Source of the DNA: DASQFY01 sp036397815
GTDB lineage: Bacteria > Chloroflexota > Limnocylindria > QHBO01
Length of the DNA stretch: 33,538 bases
Assembly: GCA_036397815.1 (NCBI GenBank)
Contig: DASWIE010000110.1
Coordinates: 1 to 33,538, forward strand
Reading direction: 5' to 3'
Shown: positions 31,412-33,538 of the stretch, piece by piece
Layout: every line of letters begins with the position of its first letter
Numbering within the stretch: position 1 is the first letter of the stretch
The notes under the pieces: generated by a model
Told to the model about the DNA's origin: nothing
Seen by the model: the letters and a program-made list of their open reading frames with translations, nothing else
The model's database searches: none
Translations under genes and position numbers: made by a program

Positions 31412-32470
31412 TTGCCCATCAGCACGCAGCCGCGCTCCTCCCTACCCTCCGCCGCCGGGGTCGAGCACGCCATCGAGGCGATCGACTTGGTGCGCACCTA
31501 CCGCACGCACCTGGGCGTCTTCCGTCGCCGGCGCCTGGACGTGGAGGCCGTGCGCGGCGTGAGCTTCACCGTCAAACCCGGCGAGCTCTTCGGCCTGCTT
31601 GGCCCCAATGGAGCGGGCAAGACGACGACCATCAAGATGCTGATCACCCTCCTGCTGCCGACGAGCGGGACGGCACGGGTGATGGGCCACGACGTGGTGC
31701 GCGAGACGACCGAGGTCCGCAGGCGCATCGGCTACGTCTTCGGCGGCGACCGCGGGCTCTACGATCGCGTCAGCGGGCTCGACAACCTGCGCTACTTCGC
31801 CGAGCTGTATGGGGTCGATCCGGGGCAGCAGAAGCGCCGGATCGAGGCGCTGATCGAGATGGTGGGCCTCACCGGACGCGAGCGGGAGAAGGTGGAGGGC
31901 TACTCCCGCGGGATGCGGCAGCGGCTGCACATCGCGCGGGGCCTCCTCCACGATCCGGAGGTCATCTTCCTGGACGAGCCGTCGATCGGGCTCGACCCGA
32001 TCGGCGCGCGCGAGCTGCGGCGCACGATCCAGTCACTGGTCGAGGCCGGGAAGACGGTGCTGCTCACCACGCACTACATGTTCGAGGCGGACGCGCTGTG
32101 CGACCGGATCGCGGTGATCAACGGCGGCCGGATCGTGGCCCACGGCACCGGCGCCGACCTGAAGCAGGCAGTCGTCAACCGCACGATCGTCGAGATCGAG
32201 ACCTTCGGCGTCACCGCCGACACCGTCGCCCGGCTGCGCGAGGATCCGGACGTGATCGCGGTGAACACCGAGGAGCGCGACCAGAGCGAGATCCTGCTCG
32301 TCCAGAGCGAGCATGGGCTGCAGATCACGCAGCGCCTGCTGGCGGTCCTGGGGGACACGCGCGTCGGCAAGGTCGTGGCTCGCGAGCCGACCCTGGAGGA
32401 CGCCTACGTGCACCTCATCGCCACCACCAGTGAGACCGATGGCGCCGCGCGTGCCGCATCGGTCGCATAG
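31412..32470 (+). CDS. ABC transporter ATP-binding protein (ABC-2 exporter type)
   Basis: A 352-residue ATPase that powers the two membrane subunits encoded downstream. Walker A is GPNGAGKT (64-71), the signature is YSRGMRQRL, Walker B is VIFLDEPSIGLD and the switch is TTHYM. The C-terminal roughly 100 residues (VEIETFGVTADTVARLREDPDVIAVN) are an extra domain common in DrrA/NatA-like exporters. The only nearby start is TTG 31412, just after the corA stop; there is no Shine-Dalgarno, so the true start may differ by a few codons. The substrate is unknown. Confidence 0.92.
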   Translation: MPISTQPRSSLPSAAGVEHAIEAIDLVRTYRTHLGVFRRRRLDVEAVRGVSFTVKPGELFGLLGPNGAGKTTTIKMLITLLLPTSGTARVMGHDVVRETTEVRRRIGYVFGGDRGLYDRVSGLDNLRYFAELYGVDPGQQKRRIEALIEMVGLTGREREKVEGYSRGMRQRLHIARGLLHDPEVIFLDEPSIGLDPIGARELRRTIQSLVEAGKTVLLTTHYMFEADALCDRIAVINGGRIVAHGTGADLKQAVVNRTIVEIETFGVTADTVARLREDPDVIAVNTEERDQSEILLVQSEHGLQITQRLLAVLGDTRVGKVVAREPTLEDAYVHLIATTSETDGAARAASVA

Positions 32471-32479
32471 GAGGAGCCG

Positions 32480-33268
32480 GTGAGCATCACCCGCGTCCTT
32501 CGGCTGATCTGGTTCGTGACCTGGTTCAGCGTGAAGATGCTGCTGACGAGCGAGTTCTTCATCCTGACCACCTTCCTGTCGCCGATCATCTTCGCCACGA
32601 TCGCCTTCTTCCTGTGGCAGGTCGGCGGCGCGACCAGTGGGCAGACGCTGCTCTACGTGGCGCTGGGGGCGGGCATGATGGGCGTCTGGAGCACGACGCT
32701 TTTCGGCTGCGGCGGCGCGATCGCCTGGCAGCGCTGGGAGGGCACGCTCGAGCTGCTGGTCAACGCGCCATCGCGCTACGACTACATCCTGGTCGGCCAG
32801 ACGTTTGGAGCCGTGACGCTGGGCTTCTACGGCATCGGCTCCACCATCGCCTGGGGAGTGCTCCTGTTCGGCATGCCGCTGCAGGCGACCTTCCCGCTGG
32901 TCCTGCCGCTCGGCCTGGCGGCGGCCATCATCTCGCTCGGCGCGCTCGGAATGCTGATCGCCACCACCTTCGTCCTCTACCGGCACGCCAACGCGCTGGG
33001 CAACCTGCTCGAGTACCCGATCTGGCTCGTCGCAGGGCTGCTGGTGCCGCTCACCTTCCTCCCCTTCTGGGTACGACCGATCTCCTGGCTGCTGGCTCCG
33101 ACCTGGGGGATGGAGGCGATCCGCGGCTCGGTCACCGGCACGGAGCCGCCCTGGCTGGCGATCGCCATGTGCCTGCTGCTGGCGGTCGTCTACTACCTGC
33201 TCGCGCGTGTCACGCTCGTCTACGTTCTGCGCAAGGCACGCCGCGACGCGACCCTGGCGCTCCAATGA
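32480..33268 (+). CDS. ABC-2 type transporter permease
   Basis: A 262-residue membrane subunit with six hydrophobic segments; FWSVK-like start (TWFSVKMLLTSEFFILTTFL) and GGAIAWQRWEGTLELLVNAPSRYDYIL are typical of ABC-2 exporter permeases, followed by NALGNLLEYPIWLVAGLLVPLTFLP. GTG 32480 has GGAGGA 4 nt upstream. The gene lies 9 bp after the ATPase gene and overlaps the next permease by 4 nt (ATGA), so this is a three-gene exporter operon. Confidence 0.9.
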   Translation: MSITRVLRLIWFVTWFSVKMLLTSEFFILTTFLSPIIFATIAFFLWQVGGATSGQTLLYVALGAGMMGVWSTTLFGCGGAIAWQRWEGTLELLVNAPSRYDYILVGQTFGAVTLGFYGIGSTIAWGVLLFGMPLQATFPLVLPLGLAAAIISLGALGMLIATTFVLYRHANALGNLLEYPIWLVAGLLVPLTFLPFWVRPISWLLAPTWGMEAIRGSVTGTEPPWLAIAMCLLLAVVYYLLARVTLVYVLRKARRDATLALQ

Positions 33269-33538
33269 GCGCGACCACTGTGTCCGCTCCGCAGGTTCGC
33301 GCCGAACCGAGCTCGCCGCGCTCCGCGGCGAGGGTCTTCTGGTACGGCGGGCTGATGAGCTACGGGATGCTCTTCAACTGGGCCCGCCCTTCGATACACA
33401 TCCCAACCCTGATCGGCGGCCCAACCTTCCAGCTGCTCTTCTTCGCGGCGCTCGGGTCGTACGCCACCAATCTGTCGCCCGCCTACTTCGCGATCGGCAA
33501 CGCGGTCCAGGTGAGCGCGTTGGCCGGCGTCTTCGGGA
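33265..33538 (+). CDS. Second ABC-2 permease, N-terminal part
   Basis: ATG 33265 overlaps the previous stop (ATGA) and the frame stays open to the window end, giving 91 residues. A short Ser/Pro leader is followed by VFWYGGLMSYGMLFNWARPSIHIPTLIGGPTFQLLFFAALGSYA and further hydrophobic sequence, as in a second ABC-2 membrane subunit. Two different permeases with one ATPase would form a heterodimeric exporter. The rest lies outside the window. Confidence 0.82.
   Translation, partial: MSATTVSAPQVRAEPSSPRSAARVFWYGGLMSYGMLFNWARPSIHIPTLIGGPTFQLLFFAALGSYATNLSPAYFAIGNAVQVSALAGVFG

Overview
The window is GC-rich, gene-dense bacterial chromosome with short intergenic gaps. It holds about 30 protein genes and no rRNA, tRNA, CRISPR array, transposase or phage gene that I can recognise. 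Gene content fits an aerobic, heterotrophic, high-GC member of Chloroflexota (or a neighbouring terrabacterial lineage): an aa3-type oxidase cluster, a fused heme A synthase/heme O synthase, MEP-pathway IspG, a MenA-like prenyltransferase, DUF1028 and MpaB/DUF2236 proteins. That placement is inference from gene content only. Many start codons lie 6-7 nt downstream of a TANNNT-like -10 box, which suggests frequent leaderless transcription.

Layout. 1-1259: the end of a luciferase-like flavin oxidoreductase, a SprT-like HExxH protein and a small protein with a Lys/Pro repeat tail. 1290-4339: an MMPL/RND exporter divergent from a TetR regulator, with a clear sigma70-type promoter and two matching operators between them. 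4340-6740: a repeat-rich leader region, a nine-codon mini-ORF, a UMF1-type MFS transporter and a glycerophosphodiester phosphodiesterase. 6795-9850: a tandem ACT protein, a DUF1028 protein, thioredoxin reductase and an orphan receiver protein. 9926-11140: ispG.

11187-20405 is the respiratory block. On the minus strand run ctaC (with an extra cupredoxin domain), ctaD, ctaE, a small three-helix subunit, a TlpA-like thioredoxin, a one-helix protein and a lipoprotein. Upstream are another lipoprotein, a divergent CtaG-type copper/assembly protein and the ctaA-ctaB fusion, so subunits, heme A synthesis and copper insertion are encoded together. 20438-21963: MpaB/DUF2236 and rhomboid genes. 22118-23131: a membrane-anchored molybdopterin oxidoreductase with possible heme ligands. 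23132-23329: a gap holding a 150-bp segment bounded by inverted repeats. 23330-24706: tryptophanase. 24784-27018: a short beta-propeller-repeat protein and a large unknown membrane protein. 27075-28466: cyclopropane-fatty-acyl-phospholipid synthase. 28479-30322: an FMN-split-barrel protein and an FMN-split-barrel/UbiA fusion. 30421-33538: CorA, then an ABC-2 exporter operon that runs off the end.

The most unusual items are the CtaC-cupredoxin fusion, the split-barrel/MenA-like fusion beside a second split-barrel protein, the heme b-like/molybdopterin fusion, the dual TetR operator, the mini-ORF coupled to the MFS gene, and the 150-bp inverted-repeat segment.
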